64,000 nucleotides of DNA from Vibrio palustris (GTDB lineage: Bacteria; Pseudomonadota; Gammaproteobacteria; Enterobacterales; Vibrionaceae), in contig NZ_AP024888.1 of NCBI RefSeq assembly GCF_024346995.1, positions 744,001-808,000 on the forward strand. The letters run 5' to 3'. Positions 1 to 8,375 of the stretch are shown here, piece by piece. The notes beneath the pieces are model-generated. The model made no database searches and was not told the DNA's origin. It worked only from the letters and a program-made list of their open reading frames with translations. The position numbers were made by a program, and so were the translations under genes. The stretch's first letter is position 1; every line of letters begins with the position of its first letter.

Positions 1-1
1 T

Positions 2-487
2 AACGATAGTGGTTTATATGTCGGTGGTAACGTAGGTTATGTAAAGATCGACGGGCAGGACGATTTTGACGACGACAATGAAGTATACCAAGGCTTACTT
101 GGTTATCGTATTAACCCTTACTTAGGCGTTGAGGGTAGCTACATCGATTTTGGTAAATACGGTAGTAGCTTAGCAAATGCAAAAACTGACGGTTATACAG
201 CTGCGCTTAAGCTTACCGCGCCAATTGGCGATCGCGTCGATCTTTACGCCAAAGGCGGCCAGCTTTGGTACAACACAGATTATGATATTGCTGGGGCTTC
301 AGGAGACAAGGATGACACCGCGGTCTTTGCTGGTGCTGGTGTTGGATTTAAAGTCACTGATAACTTTATCGTAAACGCGGAATATACTTGGTATGACGTA
401 GATTTGGATGTCAAAGACGTGCGTGATGGCTCTGATACCAACACAGACTTTAATCAGGTAACGGCAGGTGTTGAATATCGCTTTTAA
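2..487 (+). CDS. Outer-membrane beta-barrel protein (OmpA-like porin fold), 5' truncated
   Basis: The reading frame is open from the left edge of the window and ends at TAA 485-487, giving 161 visible residues. The sequence alternates short amphipathic strands with acidic, Gly/Asn-rich turns (for example GLYVGGNVGY, LGVEGSYIDFG, FIVNAEYTWYDV) and ends in the aromatic-terminated strand VEYRF, the usual C-terminal signature of proteins folded by the BAM complex. It resembles the OMP_b-brl/OmpA beta-barrel group of 8-stranded surface proteins. No peptidoglycan-binding OmpA C-terminal domain follows, so it is a barrel-only protein. The signal peptide lies outside the window. The fold class is fairly sure; the exact role (porin, adhesin, stress OMP) cannot be told. 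Confidence 0.75.
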   Translation, partial: NDSGLYVGGNVGYVKIDGQDDFDDDNEVYQGLLGYRINPYLGVEGSYIDFGKYGSSLANAKTDGYTAALKLTAPIGDRVDLYAKGGQLWYNTDYDIAGASGDKDDTAVFAGAGVGFKVTDNFIVNAEYTWYDVDLDVKDVRDGSDTNTDFNQVTAGVEYRF

Positions 488-521
488 CCACTAAGCCAAT
501 AGTCTCGTAAAATCGAAGATT

Positions 522-546
522 AAAAAAGGGGCTTTCGCCCCTTTTT
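522..546 (+). terminator. Rho-independent terminator of the beta-barrel gene
   Basis: A GGGGC/GCCCC stem with a TTTC loop is flanked by an A-run and a T-run about 35 bases after the stop at 487. The A and T runs make it usable in both directions, so it may also close the convergent transporter gene at 577-1863. Confidence 0.85.
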
Positions 547-576
547 CTGTTCTATCTTGTTTAGCACACAATCATT

Positions 577-1863
577 TTATAGGAATAATTGTAGTAATGA
601 TGTGGCTAGAATAAGCATCAAAGCACCGCCCAAGCGTGAAGAGATCTGTGCAAATGGCATCAGTCCCATACGTTTACACGAGGCAAGTACGGCTACGTCG
701 CCTGTTCCGCCCATGTTTGCCATACATAGTCCGCCAGTAATCGCCGCTTCGATTGGGTAGAACCCCATCATACGACCAATAATAGCACTGCCCACTACCG
801 CACCTGATACCGTTGCAAACACCATAAATAGATTTGCCCAAGTTAATGCCGCGACGATTTGATCTAAATCGGTATATACAACACCAATACCCACAAGCAG
901 TGCTGGAGTTAAGTTATCCAATACAAATTTTGACCATGTATGCGCAGAACGCTCTAAGTCACGTGGCATCAGTCCACTGACTTTAATCAAAGCAACCGAG
1001 ATAATCATAAGCGCATAAGGGTGCATATTGATTACTGAGTGCAGTAAAGTACCAATCATGTACATCGTAATCGCTAGCAAGGCACCAAGACCAAGTGATG
1101 TCACCGTAATTGGAAATTCTTCCTCTTGCGCTTCATCAGCATTATTTTCTTGACCAATAATTAACTGGCCTTCACCGGTTAAAGATGGGTAACGTTGGCC
1201 TAGTTTGCTCAATAGGCCAGCTATAACGATAGCAACCGCATTACCAATCGCTAATGCAGGTACCATTTTAGACATCAACATATCTTGAGATAGATCCGTA
1301 CTACCAGAAATGATTTCAACCAATGGCACCGCACCTGCTCCCATGCCACCGCCCATAATAGGCAAAGCAATCAGCATGATAGAGTCAAAGAAGTTTTCGC
1401 CAAGCACAACACCGACGAGACCGGCAAACAAGAAAGCACAAGCAACACCACCAGCGATGACCGGAATGTATTTAACGGCTGCTTTCTTCAATACTTTGCT
1501 GTCCATACCCAGAATCGAGCCTGTCACCAAACTTGCGATAAAGAATGAAAGGAAACCGCCACTTTTCGTAAATGTGGTAACATTCTCTACAACTTCAGTA
1601 GGAACGACACTGCTATGAAAAATGTACGATGAACCGAAAATCACGACAATCGCACCACCACCAAAATATTGGTTAACGATCGGAGTTTTATTACCAAGCG
1701 TATTTAAGATATAGCCAACGACGGCCATAACACCAACCGCACCGATCATACCGGAGGGCATTTTGTTTTCGATGGTTGCAAGAAGGATGACAATAGCGGA
1801 CAAAGCAAAAACGACATTCATCATCGTTTTATCCTTTGCAGATATGACAGCATTGTTAAACAT
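577..1863 (-). CDS. 2-hydroxycarboxylate transporter (2HCT family; Na+:citrate/malate symporter)
   Basis: A 428-aa integral membrane protein of the 2HCT family (CitS/MaeN/CimH), which imports citrate or malate with Na+ or H+. It shows the two family GG-x-G re-entrant-loop motifs: GGGMGAGAVP at residues 171-180 and MGGTGD at 384-389, plus about 11 hydrophobic spans. It is divergent from a CitA/DcuS-like sensor kinase and response regulator (2110-4384), the usual arrangement for carboxylate-induced uptake. No citrate lyase genes are nearby, so malate is as likely a substrate as citrate. The start at 1863 has GTGAG a few bases upstream; an internal Met-Met at residues 14-15 is an alternative start. 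Confidence 0.88.
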   Translation of the reverse strand: MFNNAVISAKDKTMMNVVFALSAIVILLATIENKMPSGMIGAVGVMAVVGYILNTLGNKTPIVNQYFGGGAIVVIFGSSYIFHSSVVPTEVVENVTTFTKSGGFLSFFIASLVTGSILGMDSKVLKKAAVKYIPVIAGGVACAFLFAGLVGVVLGENFFDSIMLIALPIMGGGMGAGAVPLVEIISGSTDLSQDMLMSKMVPALAIGNAVAIVIAGLLSKLGQRYPSLTGEGQLIIGQENNADEAQEEEFPITVTSLGLGALLAITMYMIGTLLHSVINMHPYALMIISVALIKVSGLMPRDLERSAHTWSKFVLDNLTPALLVGIGVVYTDLDQIVAALTWANLFMVFATVSGAVVGSAIIGRMMGFYPIEAAITGGLCMANMGGTGDVAVLASCKRMGLMPFAQISSRLGGALMLILATSLLQLFL

Positions 1864-1950
1864 ATATTGCTCACTTGTAGGGTTGTTTTAAAAAATTTTC
1901 GCGAAGTTTAGCAATTCCTCACTCGCTGCCTACTGAGTTAAGCACTAATG

Positions 1951-1982
1951 AAACTATTCGATAGTTTTGTAACTTTTGTAAC
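1951..1982. promoter_or_regulatory. Candidate response-regulator operator in the transporter/kinase divergent region
   Basis: Positions 1951-1967 form the inverted repeat AAACTAT-TCG-ATAGTTT. It is followed at 1965-1982 by two exact tandem copies of TTTTGTAAC. Both lie between the divergent 2HCT gene and the sensor kinase, where a CitB/DcuR-type regulator would bind. The repeats are directly visible; the regulator assignment is inference. Confidence 0.4.
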
Positions 1983-2109
1983 CCTACTTTGCTGAAAAAC
2001 CGCGCAGTTTTATGACAATATTTTTTGACTCACGAACTAAGCCTACGCAAAATACCCCATACTATGACGTGCTATTAACATTTTCTTAAACTGACGGAAG
2101 CTAACGTAC

Positions 2110-3714
2110 ATGAAATTGAAGAGTCATCTTGCTTTGTCGACCATTGCGACCACCTCGACGATCGTCATTGTGGTCACCACGGCGATATTTTTCTTATTAC
2201 AAAATATCTATCACGATGGGCTAAGAGCAAGAGGCATCGAACTCGGCAAAGTCATTGTACACAACGACCAAGTTATTGAGGCGGTCAAAGATAGCAACCA
2301 AGGCAAGCCCACGTCACTCAATCATTATATTGAGTCTTTACGAGCACAAACTGGTGCATCCTTTATTGTCGTAGTGAACAAGCAGGCGTATAGGCTTAGC
2401 CATCCTAACCCAGCACGTGTAGGTAAACATTTTGTTGGTGATGATATCTACAGGGCCTTAAACAGTGGTGTCAGTTACAGCACCGTGGCTAAAGGGTCCT
2501 TAGGCAGTGCAATTCGCAATTTTGTCCCTGTGATTAGTAACGGTGAAGTGATCGGGGCGGTGTGTATTGGTTATTTGTCCGATAAAAGCTTTGCTATCAT
2601 GCTAGCGCAATACGGACACATTGGCTTGATGATAGCGATTGTGTACTTAATCGCAATATCGATGACCATCGTGTTATTTTGGAAAATGAAACGTACCTTC
2701 CTCGATTATGAGCCAGAATATATTGTCAATCAGTTTCATGAGCACGAGCTGATCTTGAATAGTATTCGCGATGCAATTATCGCGGTCGATAATAAATTGA
2801 ATGTCACGACAATGAATAATAGCGCGGTTAACCTCTTCTCTTTAAGCACTGTTGGCCATTCTCAGCAGCTGTATAAACCTTTAGCCACCTTCTCTACCTC
2901 ATTAGCTCATATGGTATTAGAGGCTAATTCACGTTTTCACCAAGGTGAATTTTCCGTTGGTAATCTTTGCTATCGTGCCAACGTCTACCCTTTACAAAGT
3001 CAAAACCAACATACCGGTTACGTCGTCGTTTTCTTCCCTAATCTAGATCACTCCCAAATGGAGCGAGAATTGCTCTACCTGAAAAACTATGCGGAACTCT
3101 TACGCCATAAGACTCATGAGTATTCAAACAAACTCAATACGCTTTCTGGGATGTTACAGTTAGAACATACGCAAGAAGCCATTGCGTTTATCCAACAAGA
3201 AACCGATCATTATCAGTCAGTGATTAACGCCATAGTACGCACTGTACATAATCCCGCTGTGGCAGGGCTCTTGCTCGCGAAATTTAACAAAGCCTCCGAT
3301 ATGCATGTCAACTTTGTTCTCGATACCGATACGACGCTTGACGATTATGGTAAAACGGTGTCAGATAAATTGGTTACTATTATTGGTAATTTAGTCGATA
3401 ATGCATTATTCGCAGCTTGGGAGAATCGCACTCAGCAAACACCCAATGTGCAATTGTATCTAAGTGATCGTAGTCAGCATGTTATCATTGAAGTACAAGA
3501 CTCGGGGGTCGGCGTACCTGAATCAATCAATGAACGAATTATTGAATACGGCGTCAGTACCAAACAGGACGAAGAGCAGCATGGAGTGGGCTTATATCTG
3601 GTCAATCAATTGGTCGACTACTTTTCAGGTACGTTGGATTGGGAACGAACCGAAGAAAATACCACCCTATTTATGATTTATCTCGATAAAAATAAGTTAA
3701 TGCAGTATGACTAA
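2110..3714 (+). CDS. CitA/DcuS-family sensor histidine kinase for carboxylates
   Basis: A 534-aa inner-membrane sensor kinase. It has a TM segment at about residues 8-30, a periplasmic PAS-like ligand domain to about 170, a second TM at about 171-190, a cytoplasmic PAS region (about 210-310), and then the CitA/DcuS-type H-box around LRHKTHEYSNKLN with likely phospho-acceptor His336. The ATPase domain shows an N-box (GNLVDNALFAAW), a G1 box (DSGVGVP) and a G2 box (GVGLYLVNQL). The family senses extracellular citrate, malate or C4-dicarboxylates. The gene overlaps the response-regulator gene by 8 bp, so the two are translationally coupled, and it is divergent from the 2HCT transporter it probably controls. 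The exact ligand is unknown. Confidence 0.9.
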   Translation: MKLKSHLALSTIATTSTIVIVVTTAIFFLLQNIYHDGLRARGIELGKVIVHNDQVIEAVKDSNQGKPTSLNHYIESLRAQTGASFIVVVNKQAYRLSHPNPARVGKHFVGDDIYRALNSGVSYSTVAKGSLGSAIRNFVPVISNGEVIGAVCIGYLSDKSFAIMLAQYGHIGLMIAIVYLIAISMTIVLFWKMKRTFLDYEPEYIVNQFHEHELILNSIRDAIIAVDNKLNVTTMNNSAVNLFSLSTVGHSQQLYKPLATFSTSLAHMVLEANSRFHQGEFSVGNLCYRANVYPLQSQNQHTGYVVVFFPNLDHSQMERELLYLKNYAELLRHKTHEYSNKLNTLSGMLQLEHTQEAIAFIQQETDHYQSVINAIVRTVHNPAVAGLLLAKFNKASDMHVNFVLDTDTTLDDYGKTVSDKLVTIIGNLVDNALFAAWENRTQQTPNVQLYLSDRSQHVIIEVQDSGVGVPESINERIIEYGVSTKQDEEQHGVGLYLVNQLVDYFSGTLDWERTEENTTLFMIYLDKNKLMQYD

Positions 3715-4384
3715 ATACAATGTAATGATTCTTGAGGATGATCTTCGTGCAAGCTATATGCTTGAATCCGCCATTAAGCAAGATGAAGACTTTACCGTTG
3801 TCTCAGTCAGTGAAAGTTATTCTGAGGCATTGTTACAGTACGCGATTTATCAGCCTCAATTGATCTTCATTGACATGACCTTACCGGATGGACATGGGTT
3901 AGAATTTATCCAGCGAATGCGTAAGCAAGGCGCAAGATGTGACTTTATTATTACCACCGCGGATAGAGATATCGAAACATTGACTAAAGCTATTCGGTTG
4001 GGCGTTTCTGATTACCTTGTTAAACCCATTCGTATGTCTCGGGTATATCAGGCATTAAAAGATTATGATTTATACAAGCAGCAGGTTTCCAGTAACTCTA
4101 CGGTCGACCAAAAAGATATTGACCTCTTATTACGTAAAGTTGAGCCTAAAGATACTCGTAAAACACCTAAAGGAATAGATTCCACTACTCTCGCCAAGTT
4201 GAAAGCCCTGATCGTTGAGGAGCAATTAATCGAATTCTCTTCGACTGACATTGGCGAGCGCATGAATGTTAGCCGTATTACGGCCCGTCGTTATTTAGAG
4301 TTTCTCGAATCAGAAGGCGTGGTCAAATTAGTGTTAAATTATAATACGGGCGGACGCCCTAAACGGCTGTATAGAGTCACTTAA
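3707..4384 (+). CDS. CitB/DcuR-family response regulator
   Basis: A 225-aa transcriptional response regulator. The receiver domain (residues 1-120) has the acidic pocket E10-D11-D12, phospho-acceptor D56 (FIDMTLPDG) and the conserved Lys in VKPIR. The C-terminal part (about 155-225) is the helix-turn-helix typical of CitB/DcuR regulators (FSSTDIGERMNVSRITARRYLEFLE). Its start codon lies inside the last codons of the kinase gene (8-bp overlap). The expected target is the divergent 2HCT transporter, through sites such as the repeats at 1951-1982. Confidence 0.9.
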   Translation: MTKYNVMILEDDLRASYMLESAIKQDEDFTVVSVSESYSEALLQYAIYQPQLIFIDMTLPDGHGLEFIQRMRKQGARCDFIITTADRDIETLTKAIRLGVSDYLVKPIRMSRVYQALKDYDLYKQQVSSNSTVDQKDIDLLLRKVEPKDTRKTPKGIDSTTLAKLKALIVEEQLIEFSSTDIGERMNVSRITARRYLEFLESEGVVKLVLNYNTGGRPKRLYRVT

Positions 4385-4413
4385 CTGAGCGGTAATGTTT
4401 TATACATCACCAA

Positions 4414-4436
4414 CGAGGCCTTCATCAGGAGGCCTT
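4414..4436 (+). terminator. Possible terminator after the response-regulator gene
   Basis: AGGCCT is repeated in inverted orientation around an 8-base loop about 30 bases after the regulator stop at 4384. The following T-run is poor, so this may be a weak terminator or only a processing hairpin. Confidence 0.4.
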
Positions 4437-4470
4437 AAGTGCTTAAGGTAGGAATATAAATTATAGACAC

Positions 4471-4493
4471 AAAAAAACCAGCTTAAGCTGGTT
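4471..4493 (-). terminator. Rho-independent terminator of the tRNA-Leu/tRNA-Cys unit
   Basis: On the minus strand AACCAGC-TTAA-GCTGGTT is followed by a run of T. It lies 25 bases downstream of the tRNA-Cys 3' end. Confidence 0.9.
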
Positions 4494-4517
4494 ACTCGTC
4501 ATTTAGCGATGGCTAAA

Positions 4518-4591
4518 TGGAGGCGCGTCCCGGAGTCGAACCGAGGTCCACGGATTTGCAATCCGCTGCATAGCCACTCTGCCAACACGCC
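4518..4591 (-). tRNA. tRNA-Cys (anticodon GCA)
   Basis: A 74-nt cloverleaf including encoded CCA. The acceptor stem starts GGCGTGT, the anticodon loop reads CTGCAAA around anticodon GCA, and the T-loop is GGTTCGACTCC. It sits downstream of tRNA-Leu, 31 bases apart, ending in the terminator at 4471-4493, so the two are one transcript. The Cys-Leu pairing recalls the glyW-cysT-leuZ cluster of enterobacteria; no tRNA-Gly is present here. Confidence 0.97.
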
Positions 4592-4622
4592 ATATCAGAT
4601 TGTATCTCTATAACAACATAGA

Positions 4623-4709
4623 TGGTGCCCCGGGCCGGACTTGAACCGGCACAGCGCGAACGCCGAGGGATTTTAAATCCCTTGTGTCTACCAATTCCAC
4701 CACCAGGGC
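4623..4709 (-). tRNA. tRNA-Leu (anticodon TAA)
   Basis: An 87-nt type II tRNA with a long variable arm and encoded CCA. The anticodon loop contains TAA, flanked by a GGGAT/ATCCC stem, and the T-arm reads GGTTCAAGTCC. It is the first gene of the tRNA transcript, with a good sigma-70 promoter about 65 bases upstream (4775-4802). Confidence 0.97.
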
Positions 4710-4774
4710 AACGCAATCATGCGATGGGTAAGACACCATCTTTCTCAGCGACCTTTGCCGTGAGAACGAGATGT

Positions 4775-4802
4775 ACTTTAACCGATTGAAAAAATGGGTC
4801 AA
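4775..4802 (-). promoter_or_regulatory. Sigma-70 promoter of the tRNA unit
   Basis: On the minus strand TTGACC (4802-4797) and TAAAGT (4780-4775) are 16 bases apart, a typical stable-RNA promoter placed just ahead of tRNA-Leu. Confidence 0.6.
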
Positions 4803-4958
4803 CAAAAAAATCGTTTTATTTATTCAACCGTCTAAAAAGCCACCTGCCGTGTATGGTTAATAAACACTATGAGCAACTTTTATCCACATAAAATACAAAG
4901 CGAAAGGTCGCAACCCTTCGCTTTGTCTGTTACTAACCGTCTTTAGAAACGTGACGAG

Positions 4959-6365
4959 TTAATATTTTGGCCAGCCTTGGCTATCCCAGTTTAATTTACT
5001 GATGATCATTTTAGGCACACCTTTATCATTACGATCGTAACCATGGCGGATAATGACATCAGTATTGACAATATCTTGTCCACCAACAGCAACCCAACGA
5101 TTACTCGCGCCTTCAAATATCTCAGCGTTACCATCTAACATACGCTGACCAGACTTCGTTAAGAAAGGTCCCGTAATACTCTTCGAACGGCCATACGCGA
5201 TGCGATAAGTACTATTTAGAGCTTCGCAGCATTTACCCACCGACACAAATAAATAGTAATAACCTTGACGATATATTAAGGTCGGCGCTTCGATAACTTC
5301 GCCAGAACGACGAGCCAGAGAGTATAACTGTCCCATTGGCTTCATTGTTTCCGGATTTAAGCGAGTCATCTTAATCCCGTCCCAATGTGAACCAAAGACT
5401 AACCAAGGCGCGCCATCTTTGGCAATCACTAAGTCTGGATCAATCGCGTTATAGTTATTTGCTGATGTCGAGTTCAAGACCATACCATCGTCTCGCCATT
5501 GACCGCTTTCAATCGACGGCGCTGACGTAAGACCGATTGCCGACGTGTTCTTACCAAACGCAGAGATAGCATAATATAGCCAAGTACGGCCATTGTACTC
5601 ACGTACATCCGGTGCCCAGACATCAATACCGTTATTCTCAGGTACTGCGTTACGCCACCAGCTCAATCCATTCGGGAATACTGCAGGCATCGGTTGCCAA
5701 GATAGTCCATCAGTCGCGTATTTACCTGGTATCCCATCCCCCGTATAAAACTGCCACCAAGTGTTATTTTGATACATTAAAGTAGGATCATGAGTAAAAA
5801 TGTCGCCACTCAAACGCCAGGTATCAGAAGTATCGTTCGTTTTTGATGGATCATAAGGCGTAGATTCAACATTCGCTGTTTTCGTTAATTTCCACTGTTG
5901 AGCATCATTGCCAGTATAACTCCACTGATCAACGTTAGCGCCATCTTCTGTATTAAATTCATAAAGATCAAGCGCCTTACCACTATTGACGTTAACAAAG
6001 CTCACATAATTTCCGTGTTGCTTTATCGTCCATAGTTGAGTGGCATTACCAGAATATTCCCATTGATCGGCATTGCCACCATCTTGAGTTGAAAATTCAT
6101 AGATTTCGAGCGCTTTACCGCTATTTAAATTGATCAGTGAATATTGTTCATTACCGCGATTGGTAATAATCCATTTTTGCGTATCATGATTGGTTACTCC
6201 CCACGTATCAACGTTGGCGCCATCTTTCATGTTAGCGGAAGTCGTTTGTAAAAGCTTGTTGCTGTACTTAGACGTAACGGTATAAACCCCGTTATCCAAT
6301 GCAAGCGCGAATGGGCTCGCAAATACAACAGCTCCCATCGTAAGATAGTTTAATATCTTAGACAT
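4959..6365 (-). CDS. Secreted GH43 endo-1,5-alpha-L-arabinanase with N-terminal ricin-type lectin domain
   Basis: A 468-aa protein with a signal peptide (cleavage near ALALDNG, residues 20-25). Residues 24-163 form a ricin-type beta-trefoil with three QxW-like repeats (QKW 63-65, QLW 110-112, QQW 156-158), a carbohydrate-binding module. Residues about 183-468 are a GH43 five-bladed propeller; the expected triad is visible as D193 (HDPTLM, base), D309 (AIDPD) and E359 (VIEAPTL, acid). The WAPDV motif at 250-254 is also typical of arabinanases. It should cleave arabinan side chains of pectin outside the cell; the GH51 enzyme at 56036-57544 could finish the products. A ribosome site AAGGGA precedes the ATG at 6365. 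Arabinanase specificity is likely but other GH43 activities are possible. Confidence 0.88.
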   Translation of the reverse strand: MSKILNYLTMGAVVFASPFALALDNGVYTVTSKYSNKLLQTTSANMKDGANVDTWGVTNHDTQKWIITNRGNEQYSLINLNSGKALEIYEFSTQDGGNADQWEYSGNATQLWTIKQHGNYVSFVNVNSGKALDLYEFNTEDGANVDQWSYTGNDAQQWKLTKTANVESTPYDPSKTNDTSDTWRLSGDIFTHDPTLMYQNNTWWQFYTGDGIPGKYATDGLSWQPMPAVFPNGLSWWRNAVPENNGIDVWAPDVREYNGRTWLYYAISAFGKNTSAIGLTSAPSIESGQWRDDGMVLNSTSANNYNAIDPDLVIAKDGAPWLVFGSHWDGIKMTRLNPETMKPMGQLYSLARRSGEVIEAPTLIYRQGYYYLFVSVGKCCEALNSTYRIAYGRSKSITGPFLTKSGQRMLDGNAEIFEGASNRWVAVGGQDIVNTDVIIRHGYDRNDKGVPKMIISKLNWDSQGWPKY

Positions 6366-6409
6366 AGGTAATCCCTTCGTTTATGTTAAATAAAAATGTG
6401 TAATAAAAG

Positions 6410-6434
6410 AAGAATACGTACATTCAGTATTCTT
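6410..6434. promoter_or_regulatory. Inverted repeat upstream of the arabinanase gene (candidate operator)
   Basis: AAGAATAC and GTATTCTT form 8-bp arms with a 9-base spacer, 45-69 bases upstream of the arabinanase start. The same half-site (AGAATAC/GTATTCT) recurs at 57574-57594 between the arabinofuranosidase and pectate lyase genes. An operator role is inference. Confidence 0.4.
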
Positions 6435-6732
6435 GACACATTCTTACAAACTAAACCGTAGAGTTCTTCTTTTTTTCGATAAAAATATTAATACTTTAGA
6501 AGTAGATCTTAGTTTAATAATTTTCAGCATTAATAATAATATTAATGCGACATTCACAACATCTACTTAGATTGAAAATTAACCGCTTTTAGACTATAGA
6601 TTTAATAAAAAATATATAATTTAATAAATAAAACATAATGTTGTGATTATTTATGGGATATAAAAAAAAAGATGGTTTAGAGCTCATTGTCAATATTCCA
6701 TGCGGTATAATACGACAACATAACTCGATACA
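6435..6732. other. AT-rich intergenic region
   Basis: Very AT-rich spacer between the arabinanase promoter region and the terminator of the DJ-1 gene. I see no supported gene; the short ORF around 6653-6961 overlaps the DJ-1 gene antisense and has no credible start context. Confidence 0.5.
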
Positions 6733-6763
6733 TAAAAAAAAGCGGAATAGTATCCCGCTTTTA
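6733..6763 (-). terminator. Terminator of the DJ-1/PfpI gene
   Basis: On the minus strand AAAGCGGGA pairs with TTCCGCTTT and is followed by a T-run, about 25 bases after the DJ-1 stop codon. Confidence 0.85.
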
Positions 6764-6788
6764 TCTTATACCCTTAATATAACGATAT

Positions 6789-7346
6789 TTAGAGTAATAC
6801 TGCGAATTGTTTTATCATTTCTGAATGGGCTGGCCACGCAGGTGCGGTTACCAGTTTTCCATCTGTTATTGCTTGATCTACAGCAATATCGGCATACGTT
6901 GCTTGAGCTAATTCAACTTCAGGGCGACAAGCAGGATAAGCAGAAACAGTTTTACCTTTGATAACCCCCGCTGCCGTCAGAATCTGCGCTCCATGACAAA
7001 TAGACGCAACAGGTTTATCCTCAGTAAAGAAATGTTGCACCATTTCAATTACTCGCGCGTTAAGTCTTAGGTACTCAGGCGCTCGCCCACCAGGCACATA
7101 CAGTGCATCATAGTCGGCCAGATTGATCTTATCGAAACTCGCATTAAGCGCAAAGTGATGCCCTGGTAACTCAATATATGTTTGATCACCAACAAAATCA
7201 TGAATGGCGGTTTTGATCGTATCCCCTGATTTTTTATCTGGACATACTGCATCGACTTGATGCCCCATCGCTATAAGTGCTTGGAACGGAACCATATTTT
7301 CATAATCTTCGACAAAATCGCCAGTAATCATTAAAACTTTAGCCAC
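6789..7346 (-). CDS. DJ-1/PfpI family protein (class I glutamine amidotransferase-like; glyoxalase/deglycase type)
   Basis: I place the start at GTG 7346 because AAGGAG lies 6 bases upstream; the longer ORF to 7442 runs back into the promoter and adds residues unlike the family. The 185-aa product has the DJ-1/PfpI fold: [16 protein letters not shown] at the N-terminus with the conserved acidic residue, [11 protein letters not shown], and the nucleophile elbow ASICHGAQ with Cys117. Close relatives act as glutathione-independent glyoxalases, chaperones or debated protein deglycases against methylglyoxal damage. It is divergent from an HxlR-type regulator (7796), a family that often senses electrophiles such as aldehydes and quinones. 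Confidence 0.88.
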   Translation of the reverse strand: MAKVLMITGDFVEDYENMVPFQALIAMGHQVDAVCPDKKSGDTIKTAIHDFVGDQTYIELPGHHFALNASFDKINLADYDALYVPGGRAPEYLRLNARVIEMVQHFFTEDKPVASICHGAQILTAAGVIKGKTVSAYPACRPEVELAQATYADIAVDQAITDGKLVTAPAWPAHSEMIKQFAVLL

Positions 7347-7795
7347 TGAAATCTCCTTGTTAATCAACGATTCACTCTGAAAAGTAGAGTGCAGTTTCTC
7401 TTTAGTACACGCGTGCTTAAACGGTAAGCGTTTGTATATCATTCTTTATGGTACTGACCATAACGTACAACGATCATAGGCATAGCATACAAGATTAATA
7501 TCAACATTTTTTTGGAATGCAAATCACGTAGGACCTTGATATGCCTGTATATTTAATACGCTGTGCGGTTATCTCCTACCATACCAATAGCATAACATAC
7601 CATGTCATAGTCATGTCCGCACAATGACCATTTTTATCGATTACTAAGCCGTTTGACGGCAATATAGACAATCCGTTATCACCGAGTGCTTAACTGGCGA
7701 TAATTGCGCGATTTTGGGTAATCTCTCACTTTTAATCCGGAATTTTGTTATACTGCCTGCAACATTTAAGTATCAAATTTGTAGGATCTTAACGT
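7347..7795. promoter_or_regulatory. Divergent control region between DJ-1 and HxlR genes
   Basis: A 449-bp non-coding stretch. TTATGGT-ACTG-ACCATAA (7446-7463) is a 7-bp-arm palindrome about 100 bases upstream of the DJ-1 start. Several CATA/ACCATA-rich copies cluster at 7570-7615. These are reasonable HxlR operator candidates, by position only. No gene is visible in the region. Confidence 0.45.
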
Positions 7796-8221
7796 ATGCC
7801 AACTCATCAAGCGTCAATCAAAAAGTCCGGGGAAAAACTCGTTGATAAAATTAAACGTGGTGACGTGTTGGAAAAAGAATGCCCATCTCGTGAAATTTTA
7901 CGTAACGTGACAAGCAAATGGGGAGTTTTAACATTACTTGCGCTTTATGGCGGTGACTCGGCTCGTTTTAGTGTACTGCGCCGTCGTGTCTCAGGTATCA
8001 GTGAAAAAATGCTCTCGCAAACCCTACAAGCATTAGAAGCCGACGGGTTTATAAAACGCACTGCTTATCAAGTCACGCCATTACATGTGGAGTATTCACT
8101 TACTATCATGGGCGAAGAAGTCGCGGCACGCATCCTCGAGTTAGCAGGATGGATAGAAGTCAATGTGCCCGATATTCTTGAACACCGCCAAGCATACCAA
8201 GCACAAAATGAAACGGTTTAG
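7796..8221 (+). CDS. HxlR-family winged-helix transcriptional regulator
   Basis: A 141-aa regulator. After an unusually basic 28-residue N-terminal extension comes the HxlR signature: Cys29 in ECPSREILRNVTSKWGVLTLLAL, then FSVLRRRVSGISEKMLSQTLQALEADGFIKR (recognition helix and wing) and VEYSLT. HxlR/YodB/HypR proteins commonly use the N-terminal Cys to sense aldehydes, quinones or hypochlorite. Position opposite the DJ-1 gene suggests it controls that gene and itself. The start at 7796 follows TAGGATCTTAACGT. Confidence 0.9.
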   Translation: MPTHQASIKKSGEKLVDKIKRGDVLEKECPSREILRNVTSKWGVLTLLALYGGDSARFSVLRRRVSGISEKMLSQTLQALEADGFIKRTAYQVTPLHVEYSLTIMGEEVAARILELAGWIEVNVPDILEHRQAYQAQNETV

Positions 8222-8375
8222 CCTAAATCGATGAGAACAATGCTGCGATTGGATAAAACCAGCCTATACAGTTCGATGATATCCATTCGTATATAAGAAA
8301 TTCATTATATTCTCTTTATTTTGATGCTCTTCCAATGGCATACTCTCCTTTCATACTCCAAAGGAGAAAAAGATA

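Noticed and set aside
7347..7442. N-terminal extension of the DJ-1 ORF
   Set aside because: A strong ribosome site AAGGAG directly precedes the GTG at 7346, and the extra residues do not fit the family.
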